DNA of 64,000 nt. Origin: Flavobacteriaceae bacterium (GTDB lineage: Bacteria; Bacteroidota; Bacteroidia; Flavobacteriales; Flavobacteriaceae). The DNA lies in contig JABDMU010000078.1 of NCBI GenBank assembly GCA_013001285.1, positions 1-64,000 on the forward strand, given 5' to 3'. The notes beneath the pieces were generated by a model, which ran no database searches, was not told the origin of the DNA, and was given only the letters and a program-made list of their open reading frames with translations. Position 1 is the stretch's first letter. Every line of letters starts with the position of its first letter. Made by a program: the position numbers and the translations under genes. Shown one piece after another: positions 9,182-19,097 of the stretch.

Positions 9182-9571
9182 TTAATTAAATAAGTTGATT
9201 ATTTCAGTTGGAATGCGTGCAGGGCGTTGGGATTGCGCATCTATCAAACAATACTCTGTTTCTGCACGAACCAATAGGTCATTGGATTCATTATTATATA
9301 TTTCAACGACTCGGGTTGAAAGCACACCTTCGGAATGTTTAACAAAGGTCTTTAATTTGAGTTCGTCATTTAAAAAAGCCGGTTTTTTATAATTGATCGT
9401 ATGCTTAACAACCACCCAAAAATGCGAATTTAAAAGTTTTTCTGTGGCCTTGTGAAGCCAATGCTGTTTAGCGATTTCATTAATCCAATGTACATATTGT
9501 ACGTTATTGACATGATTGAGTTCGTCAAGATCTTTGTTTTCAACTGTTAAGGTTGTTTCAAAAAATTCCAT
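9182..9571 (-). CDS. Acyl-CoA thioesterase, hotdog fold (4HBT-like)
   Basis: This small cytosolic hotdog-fold protein of 129 residues probably hydrolyses acyl-CoA thioesters. The catalytic-helix segment DELNHVNNVQYVHWINE matches the 4-hydroxybenzoyl-CoA thioesterase / YbgC / FadM group, with the conserved Asp-x-x-x-His-Val-Asn-Asn arrangement. Strands such as INYKKPAFLNDELKL and RAETEYCLID complete the fold. The stop of the upstream glutaminyl cyclotransferase gene lies beyond 9575, leaving only three bases between the two genes, so they are probably one transcript. Substrate chain length cannot be told from sequence. Confidence 0.85.
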   Translation of the reverse strand: MEFFETTLTVENKDLDELNHVNNVQYVHWINEIAKQHWLHKATEKLLNSHFWVVVKHTINYKKPAFLNDELKLKTFVKHSEGVLSTRVVEIYNNESNDLLVRAETEYCLIDAQSQRPARIPTEIINLFN

Positions 9572-9574
9572 GAT

Positions 9575-10609
9575 TTATTGAAGATCAATTTTCACCTCAA
9601 AAAGTTTATCCCAATTCTTTCCAGTCACAAAGATGGTTTCTGTTTCTGGATTAAAGGCAATACCATTTAGAACATCTAAATCAGGATGTTGTTTTACTTT
9701 TTTCCGAAGTGAAGAAAAATCGATAACTCCTTCAATGGCGCCGTTATTGGGATTGATGATGGCAACTCCATTTTTTTGATAGCGATTGGCATAGATCTTT
9801 CCATCGATCCATTCCAATTCATTCAAGCCAATGATCTTCCCTTTGTTGGTATACGCCTGGATGTTACCTTTTTCTTCAAGAGTGACAGGATCCAATATCC
9901 AGATATTTTCGGTTCCGTCAGATTTATAAAGCATCTGTCCATCATTACAGAGTCCCCAGCCTTCCTTACTCTGATTATATTTAAATGTACTTTTCTTTTC
10001 CAGGGTATTCACATCGTATACAAAACCAACCTTTTGTTGCCATGTCAGCTGATAAATGTTATCGTTTAAAATGCTAAGACCTTCGCCAAAGAAATTAGGG
10101 GAGAGATCAACGTTTTTTAAAACTTCGCCGGTTTTATAATTGACTTTCCTCAGTTTGGATTGACCATATTGTCCCGTGCTTTCATAGAGTTCTCCATTAT
10201 AAAATTCTAAACCTTGTGTATACGATGAAATATCATGAGGATACTCATTGAGCAATGTGAATTGGTAAACCTTTGGAAGAGTTCCATTTAAAATAGAAAT
10301 AGTTTCTGATATATATTGAAATTCGCCATTAAAAAAAACCGTGGCTTGAATGAGATTCTTACCCAGTTTAGCTGATTCTAAAGAATGGGTAGCTTCTATT
10401 TGTTTTCCATTTAAAGAATAGACTACCGAATCAATTGTGTGCCCCTTTTTATTGTTTATTGATAGGATCAACTCCAAACTGTTGTTAATGACCTTTTTTT
10501 GAGCATTAGTTTGCAATGAAAAGTCCTTGCTCTTTTGATCTGAATTACTTCCACAACCAATTAAAAAAACACTTAATAATATGATATTCAAAAACTTAAA
10601 TAAGGTCAT
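9575..10609 (-). CDS. Glutaminyl-peptide cyclotransferase (plant/bacterial type), lipoprotein
   Basis: This enzyme converts N-terminal glutamine of peptides or proteins to pyroglutamate, releasing ammonia. The 344-residue protein begins with an SPII signal whose lipid Cys is residue 19, then a ~90-residue beta-sandwich linker. The glutamine cyclotransferase beta-propeller begins near residue 120 with YPHDISSYTQGLEF and ESTGQYGQSKLR, both family hallmarks. It continues through NELEWIDGKIYANRYQ and NGIAFNPETETIFVTGKNW. T9SS substrates and periplasmic proteins that begin with Gln after signal cleavage, several of which are encoded in this window, are natural candidate targets (inference). It is first in a two-gene unit with the thioesterase. 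Confidence 0.9.
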   Translation of the reverse strand: MTLFKFLNIILLSVFLIGCGSNSDQKSKDFSLQTNAQKKVINNSLELILSINNKKGHTIDSVVYSLNGKQIEATHSLESAKLGKNLIQATVFFNGEFQYISETISILNGTLPKVYQFTLLNEYPHDISSYTQGLEFYNGELYESTGQYGQSKLRKVNYKTGEVLKNVDLSPNFFGEGLSILNDNIYQLTWQQKVGFVYDVNTLEKKSTFKYNQSKEGWGLCNDGQMLYKSDGTENIWILDPVTLEEKGNIQAYTNKGKIIGLNELEWIDGKIYANRYQKNGVAIINPNNGAIEGVIDFSSLRKKVKQHPDLDVLNGIAFNPETETIFVTGKNWDKLFEVKIDLQ

Positions 10610-10662
10610 AAATTGAAAAATTTTACAGCAAGTTATTTATATAAAATCAATTAAAAAAATCA

Positions 10663-10692
10663 TTGTCAAAATATTAAATCGTCGTATCTTTG
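10663..10692 (+). promoter_or_regulatory. Promoter of the SRP RNA gene
   Basis: TTG (10663-10665), a 19-base spacer, then TATCTTTG (10685-10692) match the Bacteroidota housekeeping consensus TTG-N19-21-TAnnTTTG without mismatch. The predicted transcript start near 10698 coincides with the first base of the terminal RNA helix. Confidence 0.85.
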
Positions 10693-10697
10693 CAGCT

Positions 10698-10797
10698 GGC
10701 AAGTCCTACACAACCAGCTCCTGTTGAATCCTCCAGGGCGGGAACGCAGCAAAGGTAGATGGTCGTAGCGGTGTGATGTAGGTAGCTTGCCTTTTTT
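10698..10797 (+). ncRNA. ffs: Small bacterial signal recognition particle RNA (4.5S type)
   Basis: This is the RNA scaffold of the signal recognition particle, which binds Ffh and targets nascent membrane proteins to FtsY. The terminal helix pairs GGCAAG (10698-10703) with CTTGCC (10786-10791). The Ffh-binding domain is recognisable as the strand CCTCCAGGGC, a GGGAAC apical loop region, then GCAGCAAAGGTAG, including the conserved asymmetric and symmetric internal loop bases (CAGG opposite AGCA). The length of about 95 bases fits the short bacterial form without an Alu domain. A T run at 10792-10798 follows the closing helix and acts as terminator. The perfect upstream promoter supports the 5' end. 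Confidence 0.93.
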
Positions 10798-10855
10798 TGT
10801 ACCCTTATTTTAAGTTTAAAATTGTATTTTAGTCTTTCATTTTTTAATCAAAATC

Positions 10856-11659
10856 ATGTCGAAAGTTGTTTTAATTACCGGAGGCTCTTCTGGAATTGGG
10901 AAGTCAATAGGTGAATTTTTATCCAAACTTGATTTTGTTGTAGTTGGCACAAGTCGGAATCCAAATAATTACCAAAATAGTTCCATTCCATTATATGCGC
11001 TTGATGTCACTCAAAATGCATCCATTCTTTCGTGTATTGATCAAGTAAAAAAAGAACACGGAACCATTGATATTCTTATCAACAATGCTGGAGCAGGAAT
11101 AACGGGACCAGTAGAAGAAATTCCGGATGCTGAAATTAGACGAAATTTTGATATTAACTTTTTTGGACCCATTAATGTGATCAAAGGCATATTACCAATA
11201 ATGCGAAGTCAAAATTCTGGATTGATCATTAATATTACGTCCATTGCTGGTTATATGGGATTGCCATATCGTGGCCCGTATAGTGCAAGTAAAAGCGCCT
11301 TGGGCATTATAACTGAAGCTTTCAGAATGGAGATTAAAGACACGGCTATTCAAATGTGTAATCTGGCTCCAGGAGATTTTGCAACCAATATTGCTGCTGG
11401 ACGCTATCATGCTCCTGTGATAAAGGGATCGCCATATGAAACTAAATATTCTGAAGTTTTAAATACTATTAACGACGATGTGAATACTGCAGGAGATCCT
11501 CAATTGGTTGCTAAGGCCATTCTTAAAATTATCAACAGCAAACGCCCTAAAATTCATTATAAGGTAGGGACGTTTATGCAAAAAATTTCTGTACTCTTAA
11601 AGGCAATTCTTCCCGATAAAGCTTATGAAAAATTGCTCTCTAAACATTATAATCTATAG
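10856..11659 (+). CDS. SDR-family oxidoreductase
   Basis: This 267-residue cytosolic classical short-chain dehydrogenase/reductase uses NAD(P)H to reduce or oxidise a carbonyl/alcohol pair. The cofactor motif TGGSSGIG lies at residues 8-15 and NNAGAG at 76-81. The catalytic triad is S129 (ITSIAG), Y142 and K146 (YSASK). The Arg and Asn after the first strand (GTSRNPNN) suggest NADPH preference. The substrate is unknown. The C-terminal tail is basic (KRPKIHYKVGTFMQK), similar to SDRs that act on sterols, lipids or retinoid-like compounds. It stands alone between the SRP RNA and fsa. Confidence 0.9.
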   Translation: MSKVVLITGGSSGIGKSIGEFLSKLDFVVVGTSRNPNNYQNSSIPLYALDVTQNASILSCIDQVKKEHGTIDILINNAGAGITGPVEEIPDAEIRRNFDINFFGPINVIKGILPIMRSQNSGLIINITSIAGYMGLPYRGPYSASKSALGIITEAFRMEIKDTAIQMCNLAPGDFATNIAAGRYHAPVIKGSPYETKYSEVLNTINDDVNTAGDPQLVAKAILKIINSKRPKIHYKVGTFMQKISVLLKAILPDKAYEKLLSKHYNL

Positions 11660-11775
11660 CTTGACGCAATGCAAAGGGTTGTTAATATGTTTTGATTAAT
11701 AAATTGGTTTGATGGGAAGTTATTATCGTAAATTCGCATCGAAAATTTATACACAACTCCTTATAACTTAAAACG

Positions 11776-12429
11776 ATGAAATTTTTTATTGATACTGCCA
11801 ATCTCGATCAAATTAAAGAAGCACAAGATCTTGGAATATTAGATGGTGTAACTACAAACCCTTCTCTTATGGCAAAAGAAGGCATTACGGGAACTAATAA
11901 TATTTTAAAGCATTATGTTGATATCTGTAATATTGTTGATGGCGATGTTTCTGCCGAAGTGATCTCAACAGATTTTGATGGGATGGTAAGAGAAGGGGAA
12001 GCACTTGCAGACCTTCATGATCAAATCGTGATCAAATTACCTATGATCAAAGATGGTGTTAAGGCCTGTAAATATTTCTCATCGAAAGGTATTAAAACAA
12101 ATGTAACATTGGTATTTTCTCCTGGACAAGCCTTATTAGCAGCAAAGGCAGGTGCAACGTATGTTTCTCCATTTATTGGAAGATTAGATGATGTCTCGAC
12201 TGATGGCTTAAATTTAATTGGTGAGATTCGTCATATTTACGATAACTATGCTTTTGAAACTCAAATTTTAGCGGCTTCCATAAGGCATACCATGCATATC
12301 ATTGATTGCGCAAAACTTGGTGCAGATGTTATGACAGGCCCATTGAGTTCGATCCTTGGATTGTTGAAGCATCCACTTACTGATATTGGTCTTGAGAAAT
12401 TTTTGGCTGATTACAACAAAGGAAATTAA
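11776..12429 (+). CDS. fsa: Fructose-6-phosphate aldolase / transaldolase (TalC/FSA type)
   Basis: This is a small single-domain (beta/alpha)8 aldolase of 217 residues. The start [16 protein letters not shown] and the [13 protein letters not shown] segment are diagnostic of the short transaldolase/FSA subfamily. The Schiff-base Lys is K87 in IVIKLPM. Members of this group either run transaldolase (sedoheptulose-7-P + glyceraldehyde-3-P) or cleave fructose-6-phosphate. Sequence alone does not decide, although the residue context in [11 protein letters not shown] is more like transaldolase-type members. A -7-like TAAATTCG at 11729-11736 is a weak promoter candidate. A good stem-loop terminator follows directly. 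Confidence 0.9.
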   Translation: MKFFIDTANLDQIKEAQDLGILDGVTTNPSLMAKEGITGTNNILKHYVDICNIVDGDVSAEVISTDFDGMVREGEALADLHDQIVIKLPMIKDGVKACKYFSSKGIKTNVTLVFSPGQALLAAKAGATYVSPFIGRLDDVSTDGLNLIGEIRHIYDNYAFETQILAASIRHTMHIIDCAKLGADVMTGPLSSILGLLKHPLTDIGLEKFLADYNKGN

Positions 12430-12458
12430 ATCTTTAGTCTTGTTAAAGATTTTCTTTT
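12428..12458 (+). terminator. Stem-loop terminator of fsa
   Basis: AAATCTTTA (12428-12436) and TAAAGATTT (12444-12452) pair perfectly around a seven-base loop and are followed by TCTTTT. The fsa stop codon and the stop codon of the convergent lipoprotein gene both lie inside the hairpin. Confidence 0.75.
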
Positions 12459-13861
12459 GATAGTTCCTTCAATAAACGGTTGAATTCTGTATTGAACATA
12501 TTACCATTTGAAGAAATAATTCGACTATTTTCGTCAACGACGATCACCTTATAGATGTTATAAAGCGCTAATATCTTATTTGCAACTTCAGGGTTTCTTA
12601 GCATATATTCATGTTTCGAATTGAATCTGTTCTTACGCAAATTTCGAGTCCAACTTGATACATCCTGATGATTTACATTTACCGAAATAAAATTGATGTC
12701 CGGATATTTTGCTCTAAGCTCAGCTACTTTTTGATGACTTTCAATAAAATGATTTTTATTCGCCTTGGTCCAAAAGTAGACCACAGTTTTTTTATTGATA
12801 AGACTATTGATCGAAATATTTTGTTTGTTTCTATCAATCAATTCTATTTCAGGAAAACGATTTCCAGGAGCGAGGTTTTTTAGCGTTTTAAAGAAATTGG
12901 TGATATAATCGGTGTGCTCCTTATTAGTGCTTTTTAGCATAAAAGAACTATAGACAGCTTCACTCTCAGGTGGAGAACTCGAATTAGATAAAAAATTTCG
13001 AGTACTATATTTCAATAAGTTGTTTTTAATCGATTTGTTTTTGATCAAGCTATCAATTAACTGTAATTTATTGAGGTTGTAATGAACAGAATATCTATTG
13101 AAAATGGTATCATTGGTTTGATCAACATACTTTCCTAAGGCAAGGTTATTAAAGTGTGGAAATAAGAAATTATAATAGGGATAGAAATCCTTAAGATCTT
13201 CATCATCATAGGAAACTTCCTTTCGGAATGCATAAAAATCTTCCGGGAGCACATCAGGATCTACATAATGTTTTCCGAAATAACGAAATGGATAAATTTC
13301 TTTTTGCGCGAAATAATTGTAATCAATACAGGCATTCGCAACTTTGTTAAATAAAGGAGAGCTGGGATACTTTTCAAGAAAACTATTTAATTTATCTTTC
13401 TTTTCTTGTTTGATAGAATCTAAACGTTTTTGAAAAACTTCGGGTTCTAACTTGCCAAGTTCATACATGGTTGTATTCTCCCTTTCAAGCTTTACAAATA
13501 GACCGAGTAGAAAATTATTCTTTTTCGATCCTTTACCTGTAAAAACCAAAGATTCATCAAAATCATAGGTGTTTATACGAATCATGATGCTATCATTCGG
13601 TTCTAATAAAACCACTTGATATTCGCCGCCATGGACAAAGGAATACAAGCCCGGAGCCAAATTGTCTATGGTTCGGAAAAATCTATTATTCTCGTCAAGA
13701 TATAGGGTGTCAACAGGATTACTCGAATCGTATAATACGAGGTGGTCATTATTTGGGTTGATGATTTCTCCCCCGAAATAGGCTAGGCCACAGCTTGTAT
13801 TTTCTTTCTTACAACTAAGTAATGTTATACCTATAAGCGCTACAACTATTAAATGTTTCAT
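12443..13861 (-). CDS. TlpA-like lipoprotein with a cysteine-less thioredoxin fold
   Basis: This 472-residue protein has an SPII signal with the lipid Cys at residue 17. Residues about 25-115 resemble the N-terminal beta domain (DUF4369-like) that precedes thioredoxin domains in Bacteroidota TlpA proteins (DLYLDENNRFFRT-type strands). A long helical middle follows. The C-terminal ~140 residues are a thioredoxin/AhpC-TSA fold beginning APGNRFPEIELID, with the strand TVVYFW followed by TKANKNHF where active members have WCxxC. No cysteine is present in that active-site loop, so thiol-disulfide chemistry is not expected. A binding or regulatory role is inferred. Neighbours give no pathway hint. 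Confidence 0.8.
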   Translation of the reverse strand: MKHLIVVALIGITLLSCKKENTSCGLAYFGGEIINPNNDHLVLYDSSNPVDTLYLDENNRFFRTIDNLAPGLYSFVHGGEYQVVLLEPNDSIMIRINTYDFDESLVFTGKGSKKNNFLLGLFVKLERENTTMYELGKLEPEVFQKRLDSIKQEKKDKLNSFLEKYPSSPLFNKVANACIDYNYFAQKEIYPFRYFGKHYVDPDVLPEDFYAFRKEVSYDDEDLKDFYPYYNFLFPHFNNLALGKYVDQTNDTIFNRYSVHYNLNKLQLIDSLIKNKSIKNNLLKYSTRNFLSNSSSPPESEAVYSSFMLKSTNKEHTDYITNFFKTLKNLAPGNRFPEIELIDRNKQNISINSLINKKTVVYFWTKANKNHFIESHQKVAELRAKYPDINFISVNVNHQDVSSWTRNLRKNRFNSKHEYMLRNPEVANKILALYNIYKVIVVDENSRIISSNGNMFNTEFNRLLKELSKENL

Positions 13862-13976
13862 AGTAAATTTCGCTCAGAAATTGAGAAATGGGATCAACTC
13901 TGATTCATTACAAAAATATGGCTTGATTTTGAATTGCCTTGTTAAGGCGTTGTTAAAGTTATTATGATAGCTTTTG

Positions 13977-14008
13977 TTTGAAGAATGCTGGGTTTTTTCT
14001 ACTTTTGC
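13977..14008 (+). promoter_or_regulatory. Promoter of the ABC-F gene
   Basis: TTTG (13977-13980), a 20-base spacer and TACTTTTG (14001-14008) match the Bacteroidota consensus exactly. Transcription is expected near 14014, leaving a leader of about 87 bases. A small hairpin GCCTT-GTT-AAGGC lies upstream at 13936-13948. Confidence 0.8.
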
Positions 14009-14094
14009 CGCACACTTTCAAAAGCTAATTCAGTAAGAAAAGAAAATTTTCGGCTTGAAAGTAGATAAACGCCTAATTTGGCAACTTAATATAG

Positions 14095-15726
<1,632 letters not shown>

Positions 15727-15963
15727 TTAAGACGCTTCCATTTCAGCTAAAGTAGTTTGTACTACAGCGACTGCCTTATCCTTTTCATCTTCGTGAACAT
15801 ATAGGTCTATTTCACCTTGATAGTCAGATACGCCTACTGCCGATAATCCTAAATGGCTTTCATCTTTACTAATAGGAGTGATGCCAACATCTTGTAATCG
15901 TGTTATCAGCAATTGTACAACTATAAAATTTCCCGAATATATTTTTTCATAATGTGTTTCCAT
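15727..15963 (-). CDS. DUF2007 domain protein
   Basis: This 78-residue cytosolic protein matches the DUF2007 (putative signal-transducing) pattern: KIYSGNFIVVQLLITRLQDVGITPISKD, then a short variable loop and IDLYVHEDEKDKAVAVVQ. The fold is a small ferredoxin-like or GlnB-like alpha/beta unit. No catalytic residues are visible and the role is unknown. The gene is tail to tail with the ABC-F gene with no spacing and no recognisable terminator between them. Confidence 0.8.
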   Translation of the reverse strand: METHYEKIYSGNFIVVQLLITRLQDVGITPISKDESHLGLSAVGVSDYQGEIDLYVHEDEKDKAVAVVQTTLAEMEAS

Positions 15964-16083
15964 AGTTAGTCTAAATTTCAGTGATATTAAGATACGAAAA
16001 ATCTTTCAAATTTGAACGTCATTTCCTATTAGATATTATGAAATTAATCTAATTTTATAGCATAACCATATCATACATTCATC

Positions 16084-17517
16084 TTGAACGATCTTATTAA
16101 TAAAATAAAGGCATTGCAAAACGTCTCAAAGGCGCTGGAACCTGATCGATCAGAAAGAGATGCCCTCCTTCGTGAAATTAGCAACTATTCAAATGAATTT
16201 ATTGAGGCTTTGCCTGATGAAAAAGCATTTTCAAATGAAAAGGACACCCCAGGAGCTTTTAAGGTCAATGGGAAGACAAAATCCATTGAAGAGATCATAA
16301 CATTGTATAGAGATGAAGTCGCCGCTAAAGGCATTAATCCGGCCTCTGGAGGGCATTTAGGGTATATACCAGGCGGCGGAATATACAGTTCTGCATTGGC
16401 AGACTATTTAGTTGACGTGACCAATGATTATGTTGGTATGCATTTTTCAAGTCCAGGTGGTGTGGCCATAGAACATGAGTTGTTGGATTGGATGAAATCT
16501 ATCTTTGGGTTTCCTAAATCATCGATTGGGAATTTAGCATCAGGTGGCTCTATTGCCAATTTGATCGCTTTAACTGCAGCTCGAGATAAACATCAAATTA
16601 AAAATCAACGAATTACCAAAAGCGTTATTTATGTGAGTCCACAAGTACACCATTGCATTCATAAGGCCATTAGAATTATTGGTTTAGAAGATGTGGTCAT
16701 AAATTATTTGAATCTCGATGATAAATCCCGTATAGATGCTGAGGACCTTCAATTAAAAATTGAAAAGGATAGACAAATAGGATTGAATCCGTTTATGGTG
16801 ATCGCTTCTGCTGGTACTACAGATACAGGAGCCATTGATCCCTTAATGCGTATTTCGGAAATAGCAAAAAAGCATGAGCTATGGTATCATATTGATGCCG
16901 CTTATGGCGGATTTTTTATTCTAACAGATGGAAAAAGAGCGGCGTTTAAAGGCATCGAACAAGCAGATTCCTTGGTGGTCGACCCACACAAAGGATTGTT
17001 TTTACCATATGGATTGGGAGCTGTTCTGGTTAAGGACAAACAATCGGTTTATAAATCACATGTGTATCGTGCTAATTATATGCAAGACGCCGTTGCAGAT
17101 GAATCTCCAGTAAACCCTGCCGATGTTTCTCCCGAACTTACAAAGCATTTTCGAAGCTTAAGATTATGGCTACCTTTACAACTTCATGGTATCGAACCAT
17201 TTGTTGCGTGTTTAGATGAGAAATTATTGCTGACCACCTATTTTAGGAATGAATTAAAAAATATAGGATTCGAGCTCGGTCCAGAACCTGATCTATCAGT
17301 GAGTTATTTTTGGTATCCGATTGAAGATGGCGATGAGAATGAATTCAATGAAAAACTGCTCAAAGAATTACATAAAGATGGCGAAGTGTTTCTGAGTTCG
17401 ACAATAATCGATGAGAAATTTGTGATAAGAATGGCTATCTTGTCATTCAGAACAAAATTAGAGACTATAGACAAGGCCATTGCTATGATAAAAAGAGCAT
17501 TGATCAGGATTAAATGA
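16084..17517 (+). CDS. PLP-dependent group II decarboxylase (aromatic-L-amino-acid decarboxylase-like)
   Basis: This 477-residue cytosolic fold-type I PLP enzyme probably decarboxylates an aromatic or acidic L-amino acid to the amine. The PLP Lys is K303 in VVDPHKGLFLPYG, and D271 with A273 in HIDAAYGG contact the ring. SPGGVAIEHELLDWM and the HH pair (VSPQVHHCIH, the ring-stacking His region) match the AADC/glutamate decarboxylase family. The start must be TTG 16084, because an in-frame stop lies 19 bases upstream and the next Met is about 118 residues later. The stop overlaps the start of the following NTF2-like gene by four bases, so the two are translationally coupled. Substrate cannot be read from the motifs. 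Confidence 0.87.
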   Translation: MNDLINKIKALQNVSKALEPDRSERDALLREISNYSNEFIEALPDEKAFSNEKDTPGAFKVNGKTKSIEEIITLYRDEVAAKGINPASGGHLGYIPGGGIYSSALADYLVDVTNDYVGMHFSSPGGVAIEHELLDWMKSIFGFPKSSIGNLASGGSIANLIALTAARDKHQIKNQRITKSVIYVSPQVHHCIHKAIRIIGLEDVVINYLNLDDKSRIDAEDLQLKIEKDRQIGLNPFMVIASAGTTDTGAIDPLMRISEIAKKHELWYHIDAAYGGFFILTDGKRAAFKGIEQADSLVVDPHKGLFLPYGLGAVLVKDKQSVYKSHVYRANYMQDAVADESPVNPADVSPELTKHFRSLRLWLPLQLHGIEPFVACLDEKLLLTTYFRNELKNIGFELGPEPDLSVSYFWYPIEDGDENEFNEKLLKELHKDGEVFLSSTIIDEKFVIRMAILSFRTKLETIDKAIAMIKRALIRIK

Positions 17518-18281
17518 TAAGCACAGTTATGAAATCATATATTAGAATCAGTACCATGCTTTGTCTATTAAGTTGTCTGACTGTTTCCCATAGTCAAACG
17601 CAAGTCACTGAACTATCACCCAATGAAAAATGGATGCAAGCCATAAATGATAACCCTGAAAGTCTTGAAAGTCTGTATTCTAAAAATGCCATTGTCATAT
17701 CAAATACAGGAGACATTTTAAAAAGTCGAGATGAGATATTAGAGGCTGTATTAAATAGTGATTTCAAAGTACAAGAGGTTTCCACCATAAAGATTATAGA
17801 AGCAAATGCCAACTATGATTATGAAATTGGAAGTTTTAAAAATAAAGATGGTGAATTGATGAAGCACTTTATAATATGGAAAACTTCTGGCGATACTATC
17901 TTGCGCGAGTTAGAATTCTTGGCGGAGGCATCACTAACTGATGTTAATATTGAGGATATAAATACAGCAAGAGCAGCTTGGATGAGCAATTGCAATGCCA
18001 ATGACGCCAATGCATTAATAGAAAATGTGTATTCAGAAAATACGTTGTACTATAATAGAGGAAGGCTGCTCATGGGTAGATCAGATTTGATCACAGAATA
18101 TCAATACATGAATAATCCGAGCTATAAATTGACCCTAAACCCGTTACATGTTGAGGTGGTTAATGATTCTATTGTATTTGAAATTGGCCAATGTAAAGGC
18201 AGTTACAACGGTAAATACATGTTGGTATGGAAAAAAAATAAAGCTGGTAAATGGCAGGTTTTATTTGATTCAAATATTTAA
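17514..18281 (+). CDS. Secreted protein with two NTF2/SnoaL-like domains
   Basis: This 255-residue protein has an N-terminal signal peptide ending near SHSQ, so it is likely periplasmic or secreted. Two similar cone-like halves are visible: residues about 35-140 (KWMQAINDNPESLESLYSKNAI...) and about 145-255 (AAWMSNCNANDANALIENVYSEN...). Each begins with the helix pattern and Leu-Tyr-Ser/Asn-Glu-X-X typical of SnoaL-like/DUF4440 folds and ends in strands such as HFIIWKTSGDTI and YMLVWKKNKAGKW. It overlaps the decarboxylase stop by four bases (ATGA), implying coupled expression. An alternative start at 17529 gives the same mature protein. Its function, perhaps binding or turning over a small molecule, is unknown. 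Confidence 0.72.
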   Translation: MISTVMKSYIRISTMLCLLSCLTVSHSQTQVTELSPNEKWMQAINDNPESLESLYSKNAIVISNTGDILKSRDEILEAVLNSDFKVQEVSTIKIIEANANYDYEIGSFKNKDGELMKHFIIWKTSGDTILRELEFLAEASLTDVNIEDINTARAAWMSNCNANDANALIENVYSENTLYYNRGRLLMGRSDLITEYQYMNNPSYKLTLNPLHVEVVNDSIVFEIGQCKGSYNGKYMLVWKKNKAGKWQVLFDSNI

Positions 18282-18367
18282 AAAAACACCTTCAAGGAGT
18301 TAAAGGTTTTATATTCTAAATATTAAGATCCGTTAAATGATAGTATAGACCTTTTTAAAGTCATTAT

Positions 18368-19096
18368 TTGAAAAATCTTGAGTATATATTTTTAATTTTA
18401 GCATTAATTGCTGAAGTTGTAGGGACAGTTGGTGGTTTCGGTTCTTCAGTCTTTTTTGTGCCAGTAGCCAACTTTTATTTCGACTTTCAAACCGTACTTG
18501 GGATTACAGCACTTTTTCATGTTGCGAGTAATCTGAGCAAGATCGCTATGTTTAAAAAAGGAATTGATAGGAAATTGATTTTATCTATTGGAGTCCCAGC
18601 AGTAATCTTTGTGATTATAGGAGGATTCGTGAGTAAATATCTAAAAAGTTACCTATTGGAAATATTTCTAGGGATCTTTCTAATTGGACTAAGCTTACTT
18701 TTTTTAGTAAAAACAAATTTGATCATAAAACCTGAGAGAAGAGAGGCTATTCTTGGCGGAACGTTGTCGGGTTTTTTTGCGGGAATATTAGGTACGGGTG
18801 GCGCCATCCGCGGCTTAACAATGGCTGCCTTTAATCTAGAAAAAAGTGCCTTTATCGCGACCTCCGCGGTTATTGATTTTTGTGTTGATTTAAGTCGAAG
18901 TGTTGTTTATTTTTTTAATGGTTTTATCACATCAGAAATTTTGATCTATATCCCTTTCTTAGTGATTATTAGTATAATTGGAACCTTTATTGGGAAGCGT
19001 TTACTGTTATTTATAAGTCAGGAGAATTTTAAGAAATTTTCGTTGATCTTAATTTTACTCATTGGAGTTGTAACCTTAGTGAGTGCTCTACAATAA
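18368..19096 (+). CDS. TauE/SafE-family membrane permease
   Basis: This 242-residue inner-membrane protein has about seven or eight hydrophobic segments. The conserved first helix VVGTVGGFGSSVFFVPVANFYF and the second-half repeat GFFAGILGTGGAIRGLTM are the duplicated glycine-rich halves of the TauE/SafE (sulfite exporter-like, DUF81) family. Members move anions such as sulfite, sulfoacetate or other organosulfur ions, and the real substrate here is unknown. The start is taken as TTG 18368, since no ATG or GTG is available close upstream. The gene is convergent with pheT, with the two stop codons almost adjacent. Confidence 0.85.
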   Translation: MKNLEYIFLILALIAEVVGTVGGFGSSVFFVPVANFYFDFQTVLGITALFHVASNLSKIAMFKKGIDRKLILSIGVPAVIFVIIGGFVSKYLKSYLLEIFLGIFLIGLSLLFLVKTNLIIKPERREAILGGTLSGFFAGILGTGGAIRGLTMAAFNLEKSAFIATSAVIDFCVDLSRSVVYFFNGFITSEILIYIPFLVIISIIGTFIGKRLLLFISQENFKKFSLILILLIGVVTLVSALQ

Positions 19097-19097
19097 A

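Noticed and set aside
10692-10797. tRNA gene or riboswitch in the 10.7 kb gap
   Set aside because: The sequence matches small SRP RNA (terminal helix and Ffh-binding loops). No cloverleaf or anticodon arm can be drawn.
18281-18312. Weak hairpin after the NTF2-like gene
   Set aside because: AAAACACCTT and AAGGTTTT pair only with a bulge, and the loop and T run are poor. The evidence is too weak to call it a terminator.
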